Source: Rhizobium rhizogenes (lineage in GTDB: Bacteria > Pseudomonadota > Alphaproteobacteria > Rhizobiales > Rhizobiaceae). From it: a stretch of 64,000 bases of DNA. A program made the position numbers and the translations under genes. The stretch is taken from positions 496,001-560,000 of the forward strand of contig NZ_CP019701.2 of the NCBI RefSeq assembly GCF_002005205.3. The letters run 5' to 3'. Each line of letters opens with the position of its first letter. Positions within the stretch are counted from its first letter, which is position 1. A model generated the notes under the pieces. That model was not told where the DNA came from, made no database searches, and worked only from the letters and a program-made list of their open reading frames with translations. Of the stretch, positions 43,792 through 53,291 are shown piece after piece.

Positions 43792-43820
43792 TGATTAGCA
43801 GCGGCGGCGATGGGAGGCAA
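43792..43820 (-). promoter_or_regulatory. Putative promoter of the leader peptide/ABC-F transcript
   Basis: On the minus strand TTGCCT (complement 43815-43820), 17-bp spacer, TAATCA (complement 43792-43797). Transcription would begin about 30 nt before the leader Shine-Dalgarno. Confidence 0.4.
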
Positions 43821-44010
43821 TGGGTTTTGCCGTCGGCCGCAATGATGGGGCGGGGCGGCAGAGAAATCCTCGGAACAATCCGCTGGCCACCCAAAAAGAT
43901 ATTCAACTGGTCAGATTGTCGCCGTTGGCAGATAAATTGACAGCCCATAAGAGGGACGCGGGTGAAGCCGCGACTACATGTTTTCTAAATAATTGCTTTG
44001 TCAAATTGAA
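43821..44010. other. Intergenic region between the ABC-F leader and the HigBA-like module
   Basis: About 190 nt with no supported gene. Open frames on the plus strand crossing here have no ribosome-binding site and run antisense to the leader ORF. Confidence 0.4.
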
Positions 44011-44027
44011 CCTTATACGGTACAAGG
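44011..44027 (+). promoter_or_regulatory. Operator of the HigBA-like module
   Basis: CCTTATAC-G-GTACAAGG is a palindrome with 7 of 8 paired positions, overlapping a TTATAC -10-like box and ending 7 nt before the toxin ATG. Expected site for autorepression by the HTH antitoxin. Confidence 0.6.
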
Positions 44028-44034
44028 ATTTCAA

Positions 44035-44412
44035 ATGAAGCGCATCGTGGCGACATTCTTCGCGACGGACGAGGGAGCGGAGCCTGTTAAAGACTGGCTT
44101 ATGTCACTCGATAAGGACGACCGCCGCATGATCGGGTCTGACATTGCGACCGTTGAGTTCGGTTGGCCAATTGGAATGCCTATTTGCAGGCCCATTAGGG
44201 ATGGTGTTCGTGAAGTCCGTTCCAGCGTCAAAAATGGAAAGGTTGAAGCCAGAACCTATTTTGGAGTTGATGGCGGGATAATGCTCCTGCTTCACGGGGA
44301 AGAAGGCAAGGATGGCCAACAGGATGCGATCAAACTGGCGATCAAGCGTTGGAAAGAGCATCAGGAGCGATCCAGGCGATTGAAAAAGATCGATAAAGGG
44401 AAAAAGAAATGA
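44035..44412 (+). CDS. HigB-like toxin (phage Gp49/RelE-type)
   Basis: 125 residues, basic, ending in a Lys/Arg tail (RRLKKIDKGKKK). Family pattern: FFATDEGAEPVKDWLMSLDKDDRRMIGSDIATVEFGWPIG, IRDGVREVRSSV and ARTYFGVDGGIMLLLHG. Such toxins cleave mRNA at the ribosome. It precedes its antitoxin, with a 4-nt ATGA overlap. The region has lower GC than its neighbours, suggesting acquisition. Confidence 0.83.
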   Translation: MKRIVATFFATDEGAEPVKDWLMSLDKDDRRMIGSDIATVEFGWPIGMPICRPIRDGVREVRSSVKNGKVEARTYFGVDGGIMLLLHGEEGKDGQQDAIKLAIKRWKEHQERSRRLKKIDKGKKK

Positions 44413-44702
44413 GCAATGCGAAACCTTCTGTCGGAGGTACCCTTGAAGATTTCCTTGATGGGCTTGGCGAAAAAGAAGAAATCTATGGTGAGGCGATCAA
44501 GCGAGTTTTGGCATGGCAGATCGAAGAGGCCAGAAAGAAGCAATCGCTCACCAAGTCCGAAATGGCTGCGAGAATGGGTACCAGCCGTACCCAGGTCGAA
44601 AGAATACTCGATCCTCACAATGTCGCCGTCTCGCTCGATACGCTCGAGCGAGCGGCCCGTTCAGTGGGTAAAAAGCTGAGGATCGAGCTTGTCGACGCCT
44701 AG
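44409..44702 (+). CDS. HigA-like Xre-family antitoxin
   Basis: 97 residues with an Xre helix-turn-helix in the middle-to-C-terminal half (QSLTKSEMAARMGTSRTQVERILDPHNVAVSLDTLERAAR region) that should bind the dyad at 44011-44027. The N-terminus likely binds the toxin. Translationally coupled to the toxin. It converges with the YjgR-like ATPase gene 12 nt away. Confidence 0.85.
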   Translation: MSNAKPSVGGTLEDFLDGLGEKEEIYGEAIKRVLAWQIEEARKKQSLTKSEMAARMGTSRTQVERILDPHNVAVSLDTLERAARSVGKKLRIELVDA

Positions 44703-44714
44703 CCGCTTTAGCCG

Positions 44715-46286
<1,572 letters not shown>

Positions 46287-46599
46287 CGACCATTTTCTCC
46301 TGCGGCTGATGCATGACCCTTAAATCGCAGTGGATTTTGCAAAAGTCATGTCCGAATTAAAAGCGTAACTGGCATTCCGTGGCCTTTCCTCGCGGAAGCG
46401 GCCTTTTCATAGTTTGGTTGTGATGATCTTATAAGGACAGTTTCGAGGCGCAACAACTGCTTGATGGCGATGAATAAAAAGCGCTTGATGAAAGTTGCCG
46501 CACCTATCCGTGGCCGCTTGAATGCGGCATGAGATTGTTTTACGTTGACGTTAACGTCAGTTATTCGATGTTGGCGTCGTTTTTCAACAGGAGGCAAGA
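46287..46599. other. Intergenic region with a TGACGTTAACGTCA palindrome
   Basis: 313 nt without a gene. The 14-bp perfect palindrome at 46546-46559 lies 41 nt before the next ATG. The rest is relatively AT-rich, with no other strong structure seen. Confidence 0.5.
46546..46559 (+). promoter_or_regulatory. Perfect palindrome upstream of the 132-aa gene
   Basis: TGACGTTAACGTCA, embedded in TTTACGTTGACGTTAACGTCAG. It resembles sites I associate with MerR-family LiuR-like regulators (TTGACGTNNACGTCAA), but no such regulator is nearby. Confidence 0.45.
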
Positions 46600-46998
46600 A
46601 TGAACGAAATCATTGATCAGATCGCCGCGAAGGCAGGTATCGACCCTCAGCTGGCCGAAAAGGCCGTTGGCATGATTCTCGGTTTTCTCCAGCGCGAAGC
46701 GGCCGACGGCCCGATCGCCAAGATGATCGAAGCCATCCCGGGCGCCAGTGATCTCGTGGCGCAATATAACGGCGAGGGCACCGGTAATGGCGGCGGCGGT
46801 CTGCTGGGCGGACTGATGAGCGCGATCGGCGGCGGCGGCATCATGGGTCTCGGCCAGCAGTTGATGAGCCAGGGCATCGGCATGAGCGAGATTTCCACGC
46901 TCGCCAAGGAAACCATCGCCGTTGCCCGCCAGCACGCCGGTGACGAGACCGTTGACCAGGTGATCGCCTCGGTTCCGGGCCTTAGCCAGTTCGCATAA
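46600..46998 (+). CDS. Conserved hypothetical protein with Gly-rich centre
   Basis: 132 residues: N-terminal helix pair (MNEIIDQIAAKAGIDPQLAEKAV), a Gly-rich middle (GTGNGGGGLLGGLMSAIGGGG) and a helical C-terminus. AGGAGG precedes the ATG. The layout resembles DUF2267/DUF2780/YidB-like proteins, but I cannot assign it firmly. No signal peptide or membrane helix is certain. The palindrome upstream hints at dedicated regulation. Confidence 0.65.
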   Translation: MNEIIDQIAAKAGIDPQLAEKAVGMILGFLQREAADGPIAKMIEAIPGASDLVAQYNGEGTGNGGGGLLGGLMSAIGGGGIMGLGQQLMSQGIGMSEISTLAKETIAVARQHAGDETVDQVIASVPGLSQFA

Positions 46999-47005
46999 AG
47001 CGACA

Positions 47006-47437
47006 TTAATCCATTGCTGGGCGCGGTGGCTGTTCTTTGAACCGCCGCCGCGCCTCTTCTATGTCCGCATGGTGCGTTTCCGCCCAGATCCACACGCCGC
47101 AAAAGGCGCTGCCCAGCGTGCGGCCGAGATGGGTGAGATCATAATCCACATGCGGCGGAATGACGGGATGCACGGTGCGGCGCACCAACCCATCGCTTTC
47201 CATCTGTCTCAGCGTTTTTGTCAGCATCTTCTGGCTGATGCTGCCCACATGTTTGCCGATCTGCGTGAAGCGCAGCGTGCCGTGCTCCTCCAGCACTTCC
47301 AGAATGAGCATCGTCCATTTGTCGGCCACCTTGGCGATGATGTCCTGAACCAGCGCCTCGATGACCGGATCGGTATCCGTGGGCGGCGGAACCTTGCGCC
47401 GGCTCTCGATGGCCGGGTCGGCGGCGTGCCGTTTCAT
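47006..47437 (-). CDS. HxlR-family transcriptional regulator
   Basis: 143-residue winged-helix protein with the HxlR core KWTMLILEVLEEHGTLRFTQI, ISQKMLTKTLRQMESDGLV and YDLTHLGRTL. Divergent from the SDR gene across an inverted repeat. HxlR proteins often repress an adjacent oxidoreductase in response to electrophiles or quinones. One cysteine (AFCGVW) is in the C-terminal helix rather than the N-terminal sensing position. Confidence 0.88.
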   Translation of the reverse strand: MKRHAADPAIESRRKVPPPTDTDPVIEALVQDIIAKVADKWTMLILEVLEEHGTLRFTQIGKHVGSISQKMLTKTLRQMESDGLVRRTVHPVIPPHVDYDLTHLGRTLGSAFCGVWIWAETHHADIEEARRRFKEQPPRPAMD

Positions 47438-47442
47438 CTTAC

Positions 47443-47496
47443 ACTCTCCATTGGGTAAGTATAAATCTTTTGGGTGCCTACTTTCGATTGGAGAGT
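47443..47496. promoter_or_regulatory. HxlR/SDR divergent regulatory region
   Basis: Outer inverted repeat ACTCTCCA (47443-47450) / TGGAGAGT (47489-47496) with an inner AAGTA / TACTT pair. The nested arrangement fits binding of two winged-helix dimers between the divergent genes. Confidence 0.5.
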
Positions 47497-47540
47497 ATCA
47501 TAGCTAACTTCCTTTCAGCCAACAAGCAAAGGATGCTGCA

Positions 47541-48299
47541 ATGAAAATCACCGGCAACACCATTCTCATCACCGGCGGCGGTTCCGGCATCGGCCGGGCG
47601 CTGGCGGAAGCGTTTCATCAGGCTGGCAACAGGGTCATCATTTCCGGCCGCCGCAAGGCCATGCTCGACGAGGTGACGGCTGCCAATCCCGGCATGGCCT
47701 CGATGGTCATGGATGCGACGGACGCCGCAGGCATCCGCGCTTTCGCCGAGGCGCTGGTGAAGGCCCATCCAAGCCTCAACGCCGTCATCAACAATGCCGG
47801 GATCATGCGGCCGGAAGAGATCGCCGCTGCGCCGGATTATCTGGATACGGCCGAAGAAACCATCGCCACCAATCTTCTCGCGCCGATCCGCCTGACGGCG
47901 GCGCTTTTGCCGCATTTCCTCAAGCAACCCGCCGCCACCGTGCTCACGGTGTCCTCCGGCTTGGCCTTCGTGCCCATGGTGCTGACCCCCACCTACAGCG
48001 CCACCAAATCGGCCATCCACGCCTATTCGGTCGCGCTGCGCGAGCAGCTGAAGGAGACGCCGGTGGAGGTCATCGAAATCGTGCCGCCCTATGTGCAGAC
48101 GACGCTGATGGGCGAGGGGCAGGCCAATGACGAAAGGGCCATGCCGCTTGAGGCGTTCATTTCCGAAGTCATGGACATTCTCAAGAACCGCCCGGATGAG
48201 AAGGAAGTCGTGGTGGAACGCTGCAAGCCTTTGCGTTTTGCCGCGCAGAACGGGAATTTCGATCAGGTCTTCGCCATGATCAACCATATGCATCCTTGA
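47541..48299 (+). CDS. Short-chain dehydrogenase/reductase (DltE-like)
   Basis: 252 residues: NAD(P)-binding TGGGSGIG (11-18), NNAG, catalytic Ser in VSSGL and YSATK (Tyr/Lys). The N-terminal ITGNTILITGGGSGIGRALA and the later PTYSATKSAIHAYSVALREQL resemble the DltE-type subgroup of uncertain substrate. AAAGGA precedes ATG. Likely regulated by the divergent HxlR. Confidence 0.87.
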   Translation: MKITGNTILITGGGSGIGRALAEAFHQAGNRVIISGRRKAMLDEVTAANPGMASMVMDATDAAGIRAFAEALVKAHPSLNAVINNAGIMRPEEIAAAPDYLDTAEETIATNLLAPIRLTAALLPHFLKQPAATVLTVSSGLAFVPMVLTPTYSATKSAIHAYSVALREQLKETPVEVIEIVPPYVQTTLMGEGQANDERAMPLEAFISEVMDILKNRPDEKEVVVERCKPLRFAAQNGNFDQVFAMINHMHP

Positions 48300-48369
48300 G
48301 TGCAGGTGTCTGTCGCACAAGGACATCCTGTGATAGCGTCGCGCTCTTTCCCGTGGAGCGCGCGTTTTC

Positions 48370-49176
48370 ATGGCCCAAGGCCGGTTCCTGATGCCGAAAA
48401 CCAGCATGCCCGGTGTCGCCGCCGTGGTGGCGGATAGCGATCGTTCCTTTCCGCGCCATATGCATGATCAGTTCGGCATCGGCCTCATCGAGCGCGGCGC
48501 GCAGAAGTCGCTCTCTGGTCGTGGCATGGTGGAGGCGGGCGCCGGCCATGTCATCACCGTCAATCCGGGCGAGGTGCATGACGGCATTCCGCTCGGGGAG
48601 GGTGGCCGCGCGTGGCGGATGCTCTATCTCGACATCGATATCGTTCGCGACGCCATTGCCGATGTCTGCGAGAAGGATCACGGCTCTTTCGAATTTGCCT
48701 ATCCCGTTGATGCAAGGCCTTTGGCGCAGCGGTTCAACGCTGTCTTTTCCGCCGCCACTGCGAAGGAACGGCCGGGCGAAACCCTGCATGGCGATGAGAC
48801 CTTGCTGATGCTTCTGGCGGCAGCAATGGAGACGGCGGCGAAGCCGGGCGAAATCGCCGCACCCGAGAATATAAAGCGGGCGAAAAGCCGCATCGATGAC
48901 GACCCTGCCCACCCGTTCCGCCTTGCCGATCTGGCCGGGGAGGGCGGCATGAGCCAGTTCCGCTTCCTGCGGGCCTTCGCCAGAGCAACCGGCCTGACAC
49001 CGCACAGCTATCTTCTCCAGCGGCGCGTGCATGTGGCTCGCCATGCACTGGCCAGAGGCACACCGCCCGCCGAGGTGGCCTTCATCGCCGGTTTTGCCGA
49101 CCAGAGTCATCTGAACCGGTTCTTCGTGCGGCAATTCGGGGTGACGCCGGCGGTTTATCGGGCGGCGCTTTCGTAG
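48370..49176 (+). CDS. AraC-family transcriptional activator
   Basis: 268 residues: an N-terminal cupin-type sensing domain (PRHMHDQFGIGLIERG, NPGEVHDGIPLG) and a C-terminal double helix-turn-helix (FRLADLAGEGGMSQFRFLRAFARATG; PPAEVAFIAGFADQSHLNRFFVRQFGVTP). The LysE-type exporter downstream is a likely target because this AraC subgroup is commonly next to LysE family genes; that link is inference. Confidence 0.88.
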   Translation: MAQGRFLMPKTSMPGVAAVVADSDRSFPRHMHDQFGIGLIERGAQKSLSGRGMVEAGAGHVITVNPGEVHDGIPLGEGGRAWRMLYLDIDIVRDAIADVCEKDHGSFEFAYPVDARPLAQRFNAVFSAATAKERPGETLHGDETLLMLLAAAMETAAKPGEIAAPENIKRAKSRIDDDPAHPFRLADLAGEGGMSQFRFLRAFARATGLTPHSYLLQRRVHVARHALARGTPPAEVAFIAGFADQSHLNRFFVRQFGVTPAVYRAALS

Positions 49177-49251
49177 GGCAGGTTACTCCAAAAGGGGAAA
49201 GGTCTGTGCGGCAGTCTTGCGTTTCGGGGGAGCGCAGGACGTACCCCTTTT

Positions 49252-49369
49252 CCCTCATTCCTGTGCTTGTCACAGGAATCCAGCCAGCCCAAGTCTTTGG
49301 GCTGAAAGGACTCCTCCGCCGCGCAGACGCGCGTCGACTGGATTCCTGTGACAAGCACAGGAATGAGGG
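49252..49369. repeat. Mosaic palindromic repeat with type-beta end-caps
   Basis: 32-bp perfect inverted arms (49252-49283 and 49338-49369) built from CCCTCATTCCTGTG-CTTGT-CACAGGAAT, around the shared core AGCCCAAG / TTGGGCTGA and an Arg/GC-rich centre. The core is the same as at 10059 and 62078, but the caps differ. Located between araC-like and lysE-like genes. Confidence 0.75.
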
Positions 49370-49468
49370 GGAGGGAGCCTCCGGACATCAACCCTGCAAT
49401 TTCATCCAAGACACCCACCCCACGCACCATCATGCTCCCGTCCTCCACCCACAGGACACACCCGCATC

Positions 49469-50080
49469 ATGACACCCGAATTCCTCATCACATCCTTCAT
49501 CGTCGCAGCCTCTCCCGGAACCGGCGTGGTCTACACGCTGGCCGCCGGTCTTTCGCAGGGGGCGAGGGCGAGCGTCATTGCGGCTTTCGGCTGCACGCTC
49601 GGCATCGTGCCGCATCTGCTCGCCGCCATCACCGGGCTTGCCGCCATTCTGCACACCAGTGCGCTGGCCTTCGGCATCGTCAAATATCTGGGGGTCGCCT
49701 ATCTCCTCTACATGGCGTGGAACACGCTGCGGGAAGACGGTGCGCTGAAGATCGACGATACAAAGGAGCCCCAGAAGGCGGCCCGCGTCATCGGCGAGGC
49801 GATCCTCATCAATCTGCTGAACCCGAAACTGTCGATCTTCTTTTTTGCCTTCCTGCCGCAGTTCATCGCGCCGGACGAGGCTTTGCCGACATGGCGCATG
49901 GTCGATCTCGGGCTGATCTTCATGGCCATGACGTTTCTGGTCTTTGCGCTTTATGGCTGCTTTGCCGCCTCGGTCCGGCGTCAGGTGATATCACGCCCGG
50001 CGGTCCTCGCCTGGCTGAGGCGCAGCTTCGCAGCCGCTTTCGTGGCGCTGGGTGCGAAGCTGGCCCTGACCGAGCGATAA
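49469..50080 (+). CDS. LysE/RhtB-family exporter
   Basis: 203-residue inner-membrane exporter of amino acids or related metabolites. The family start is visible (FLITSFIVAASPGTGVVYTLAAGLSQG) with ILINLLNPKLSIFFFAFLPQFI in the middle and about six hydrophobic segments. AGGA precedes ATG. Probably controlled by the upstream AraC regulator; the substrate is unknown. Confidence 0.87.
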   Translation: MTPEFLITSFIVAASPGTGVVYTLAAGLSQGARASVIAAFGCTLGIVPHLLAAITGLAAILHTSALAFGIVKYLGVAYLLYMAWNTLREDGALKIDDTKEPQKAARVIGEAILINLLNPKLSIFFFAFLPQFIAPDEALPTWRMVDLGLIFMAMTFLVFALYGCFAASVRRQVISRPAVLAWLRRSFAAAFVALGAKLALTER

Positions 50081-50104
50081 ACGGGACCGAATGGCCCCGT
50101 CGCC

Positions 50105-50932
50105 TCAGTCGTCCCAGTCGGGCGCGAGGTGGCCGGGATTGACGATGCGGCCATTCGGCTTTGCAAGCGCGTGGATCGCCCGCATTTCCTCTTCCGACAG
50201 CGCGAAATCGAAAATATCGAAATTCTCTTTCAGGCGGCTTTCCGTCGCCGTTTTGGAAAGCGCCACGATATCCGGCTGCTGCACCGCCCAGCGCAGGGTC
50301 ACCTGCGCGGCGGTCTTGCCGTGTTTTGCGCCGATATCCTTCAGAACGGGATCGTTCGGCACCTTGCCGTCGGCCATCAGATAATAGGCCGTCACCGACA
50401 TTCCGTGCTTGCGTGCGGCCGAAATCACCTTCGTCTGGTCGAGATAGGGGTGATATTCGATCTGGTTGGTGGCAAGCGGCGTATCGGACAGTTTCACTGC
50501 CTCGTCAGTCAGCGCCACGTTGAAGTTGGAAATGCCGATATTGCGCGCCTTGCCGGCCTTGCGCACCGCATTCAGCGCGCCCATGCGCTCGGCAAGCGGC
50601 ACGTCGCTTTTCGGCCAGTGCAGCAGCAGCAGATCGACATAGTCGGTCTTCAGTTTCGCTAGGCTTTCATCAACCGAGGCAAGAAAATCGTCGTGACGGT
50701 AGCGGTCCACCCAGACCTTGGTGGTCAGGAAAATATCGTGCCGGGAAATGCCTGACTGAGCGATGACCTCCCCGACCGCGCCTTCGTTCTTGTATATCTG
50801 GGCGGTATCGACATGGCGGAAGCCGAGTTTCAGCGCCTCCGGCAGAATGCGCCTGACATCGTCTTCCGGAATGCGGAAGGTGCCGAAACCGAGGGCGGGA
50901 ATATTCGCGCCATTCGCGCTGACGTCATACAT
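50105..50932 (-). CDS. Aldo/keto reductase
   Basis: 275-residue NADPH-dependent reductase with the AKR catalytic set: FGTFRIPEDD, Asp/Tyr in HVDTAQIYKNEGAVG, Lys in LTTKVW and His in LLLHWP. LSKTATESRLKENFDIFDFALS provides the NADPH-binding loop. It belongs to the 2,5-diketo-gluconate-reductase-like group by general pattern. GGAGAG precedes the ATG. Confidence 0.9.
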   Translation of the reverse strand: MYDVSANGANIPALGFGTFRIPEDDVRRILPEALKLGFRHVDTAQIYKNEGAVGEVIAQSGISRHDIFLTTKVWVDRYRHDDFLASVDESLAKLKTDYVDLLLLHWPKSDVPLAERMGALNAVRKAGKARNIGISNFNVALTDEAVKLSDTPLATNQIEYHPYLDQTKVISAARKHGMSVTAYYLMADGKVPNDPVLKDIGAKHGKTAAQVTLRWAVQQPDIVALSKTATESRLKENFDIFDFALSEEEMRAIHALAKPNGRIVNPGHLAPDWDD

Positions 50933-51042
50933 GGGATGTCTCTCCTGTTTGCTGAAAACATGGCCGGCGGCGGACGCCGGGCGGGAAGCCGTCTTTCATT
51001 AACTGGTGTCCGCGCGATCGGTTTCAACCCGGCGGGACGATA

Positions 51043-51969
51043 TCACATCAGCACATAATCCACCGGGCGCGGATCGGCCGGCAGATCGGTCTCGCCCATC
51101 GCCTCGCGCAGATTGATCTCGATGGTGGTGGCAAGCGCATTGATCGGCAGTGCGTTGAAGCCGGTGCCGAAGGGGTCTTCCAGCTCGTCGGACAGCGCAT
51201 CGAGACCGAAAAACGTATAGGCGATGAGCGTGCTGGTGAAAGGCGTGGCCCAGCCGAGCAGATCCGTGAAACCGAACGGCAGCAGCAGGCAGAAGAGATG
51301 CGCAGTGCGGTGAAGCAGCAGCGAATAACCGAAGGGAACCGGCGTATGGCGAATGCGCTCGCACGATGCCTGCGCGGCCGTCATCTGCTGCACGGTGGCA
51401 TCCAGCATCTGCAGCTGGATATCGCTGATCTGCCCCTTCGCATTGGCGGAAACCAAAGCACCGGATATTTCGCGCAGTAGCATGTCCGGCTTGTTGCGGC
51501 TGCGGGCATAGGCTTCCGAAATGTCCTCGGGAATGAGGCGGGTGGCGGTGGCGGTCGCTTCACCGGGGCGCAGATGCGAGACCAGCGCGTGGCAGAAGGC
51601 GATTGCAAGATCGATGATCCGCCGGCGGGCAACGGGGTTGGCCACATCCTGCCGGCTCTCCAGCATGGTGCTCTGGCGTGCCAGCGTGCGCGCCACGGTC
51701 ATCAGCGCGCCCCATTGCTTGCGGGCTTCCCACCAGCGGTCGTAACAGGCATTGGCGCGAAAGCCGAGGAACACCGAAAGCGCGATACCGAGCAGCGAAA
51801 ATGGCGCGCCATTCAGCGCCGGCACCAGATCCGGCCGGTCCTTGTGCGCCCAGACCACCACCGTCGACAGCAGGAAAACGGCAAGCACCTGCGGAAAGAT
51901 GCGGGCGATGATGGAGCCGCGCAGGATGGTGAAAAGTTGCAGCAGGTTCGGTTTTGGACGAACGATCAT
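51043..51969 (-). CDS. Bestrophin-like (UPF0187/YneE) anion channel protein
   Basis: 308 residues with paired hydrophobic helices near 20-45 and 55-75 and again in the C-terminal half. The bestrophin-type pattern includes SLLGIALSVFLGFRANACYDRWWEARKQWG and FTSTLIAYTFFGLDALSDELEDPFG (acidic motif). Family members form pentameric anion channels. Stand-alone gene between convergent/divergent neighbours. Confidence 0.87.
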   Translation of the reverse strand: MIVRPKPNLLQLFTILRGSIIARIFPQVLAVFLLSTVVVWAHKDRPDLVPALNGAPFSLLGIALSVFLGFRANACYDRWWEARKQWGALMTVARTLARQSTMLESRQDVANPVARRRIIDLAIAFCHALVSHLRPGEATATATRLIPEDISEAYARSRNKPDMLLREISGALVSANAKGQISDIQLQMLDATVQQMTAAQASCERIRHTPVPFGYSLLLHRTAHLFCLLLPFGFTDLLGWATPFTSTLIAYTFFGLDALSDELEDPFGTGFNALPINALATTIEINLREAMGETDLPADPRPVDYVLM

Positions 51970-52161
51970 GGTGGAGACTCAAGATGCCTGTGATGGTGGC
52001 GGGGACGCGAAAATCCCCGCGCATATTTACATGATGGCACATCGGGCTTGTCCACTCCTTTTTGCGCGGTTGCGCCCGGCAGCAGGCGGAGTTACCCCTC
52101 GGGTCGCGCCGGCGAAATGTCGGCGAAACGATCAAAATGGGCGGATGGAAGGAAATGTCGC

Positions 52162-52872
52162 ATGTCACGCTCACAGCGGTTGCTTGATCTGTTGCAGATC
52201 CTTCGCTCCCACCGCATGCCGGTCAGCGGTGCGGCCCTTGCCGCCCAGACCGGCGTCAGCCTGCGTACGCTCTACCGCGATATAGCGACGCTTCAGGCGC
52301 AGGGCGCGGATATCGAGGGCGAGGCGGGCGTGGGTTATGTGCTACGCCCCGGCTTTCTTTTGCCGCCGCTGATGTTTTCCGGGCAGGAAATCGAGGCGCT
52401 GGTGCTGGGTTCGCGCTGGGTGGCGGGCCGTGCCGATGCGGGGCTGGCCGAGGCCGCCCGCGCCGCGCTCGTCAAGATCGCCGCCGTGCTTCCCGATGCC
52501 CTGCGCGAAGAACTCGACAATTCCACGCTTCTCATCGGCCCCGGGCAAGCCATGGCAACCATCCGCATCGATCTCGCCGAAATTCGCGATACGATCCGCA
52601 AGGAGAGCAAGGTCGTGATGACCTATCGTGACGAAAAGGGAGAGTTGACGGAGCGGGTGATCTGGCCCTTCGCGCTCGCTTTTTTCGATCTGGTGCGGGT
52701 AGTGCTGGCATGGTGCGAAACGCGGCAGGACTACCGTAGTTTCCGCGCCGATCGCATCGAAACTTTCCGCCCGATGGACAGCCGTTATCCCCGCCGCCGG
52801 CAGGCCTTGCTGAAAGAATGGCGCGAGCGCGAAAAACTGCGGCGGCGGCAGGATCATGCTGACAAAAACTGA
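52162..52872 (+). CDS. YafY-type HTH-WYL regulator, first paralogue
   Basis: 236 residues: an N-terminal winged helix (SRSQRLLDLLQILRSH, LAAQTGVSLRTLYRDIATLQ) and a WYL-type sensor domain (VVMTYRDEKGELTERVIWPFAL, VVLAWCETRQDYRSFRADRI). The paralogue at 59025-59735 has exactly the same length and layout. A VOC gene follows after 48 nt, and CTGACA direct repeats lie at the junction. The start is chosen at MSRSQ because upstream sequence lacks the family pattern. Confidence 0.85.
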   Translation: MSRSQRLLDLLQILRSHRMPVSGAALAAQTGVSLRTLYRDIATLQAQGADIEGEAGVGYVLRPGFLLPPLMFSGQEIEALVLGSRWVAGRADAGLAEAARAALVKIAAVLPDALREELDNSTLLIGPGQAMATIRIDLAEIRDTIRKESKVVMTYRDEKGELTERVIWPFALAFFDLVRVVLAWCETRQDYRSFRADRIETFRPMDSRYPRRRQALLKEWREREKLRRRQDHADKN

Positions 52873-52875
52873 CAG
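52859..52875 (+). promoter_or_regulatory. CTGACA direct repeat between the WYL gene and VOC gene
   Basis: CTGACA-AAAA-CTGACAG. The same half-site appears as an inverted repeat in front of the WYL paralogue at 59763-59786. It may be the site through which this regulator controls the downstream VOC gene. Confidence 0.35.
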
Positions 52876-52920
52876 CAGGCGGGTCTAGATATCGTTCATC
52901 CGCAACACAGGAGAACGACC

Positions 52921-53289
52921 ATGACCCACCCCGATTTCACCATCCTTTACGTCGACAATCCGCCAGCAAGCACGGAGTTTTACAAGGCTCTGCTGGGCAC
53001 GGACCCGGTCGAATCCTCGCCGACATTCTCCCTCTTCGCTCTTCAGAACGGCATGAAGCTCGGCCTCTGGTCGCGCCACACGGTGGAGCCGAAGGCATCG
53101 GTGACGGGCGGCGGCGGCGAGCTTGCCTTCCGTGTCGAAAACGATGCGCAGGTGGATGAGACTTTCGCCGGATGGCAGGCAAAAGGTGTCCCCATGCTGC
53201 AGCAGCCCGCGAAAATGGAATTCGGCTACACTTTCACGGCCACAGACCCCGACAACCACCGCCTCAGGGTCTATGCCTTCGCGGGCTGA
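52921..53289 (+). CDS. Single-domain VOC/glyoxalase-fold protein
   Basis: 122 residues starting with FTILYVDNPPASTEFYKALLG, the VOC beta-alpha unit, and ending TATDPDNHRLRVYAF. A dimer would form the complete barrel. AGGAGAA precedes the ATG. Resistance-type or dioxygenase-like function cannot be decided. Adjacent to a WYL regulator, likely its controller. Confidence 0.82.
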   Translation: MTHPDFTILYVDNPPASTEFYKALLGTDPVESSPTFSLFALQNGMKLGLWSRHTVEPKASVTGGGGELAFRVENDAQVDETFAGWQAKGVPMLQQPAKMEFGYTFTATDPDNHRLRVYAFAG

Positions 53290-53291
53290 CG

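Noticed and set aside
43665..43940. 91-codon plus-strand frame upstream of the HigBA-like module
   Set aside because: No ribosome-binding site, unremarkable translation, and it runs antisense to the ABC-F leader ORF.
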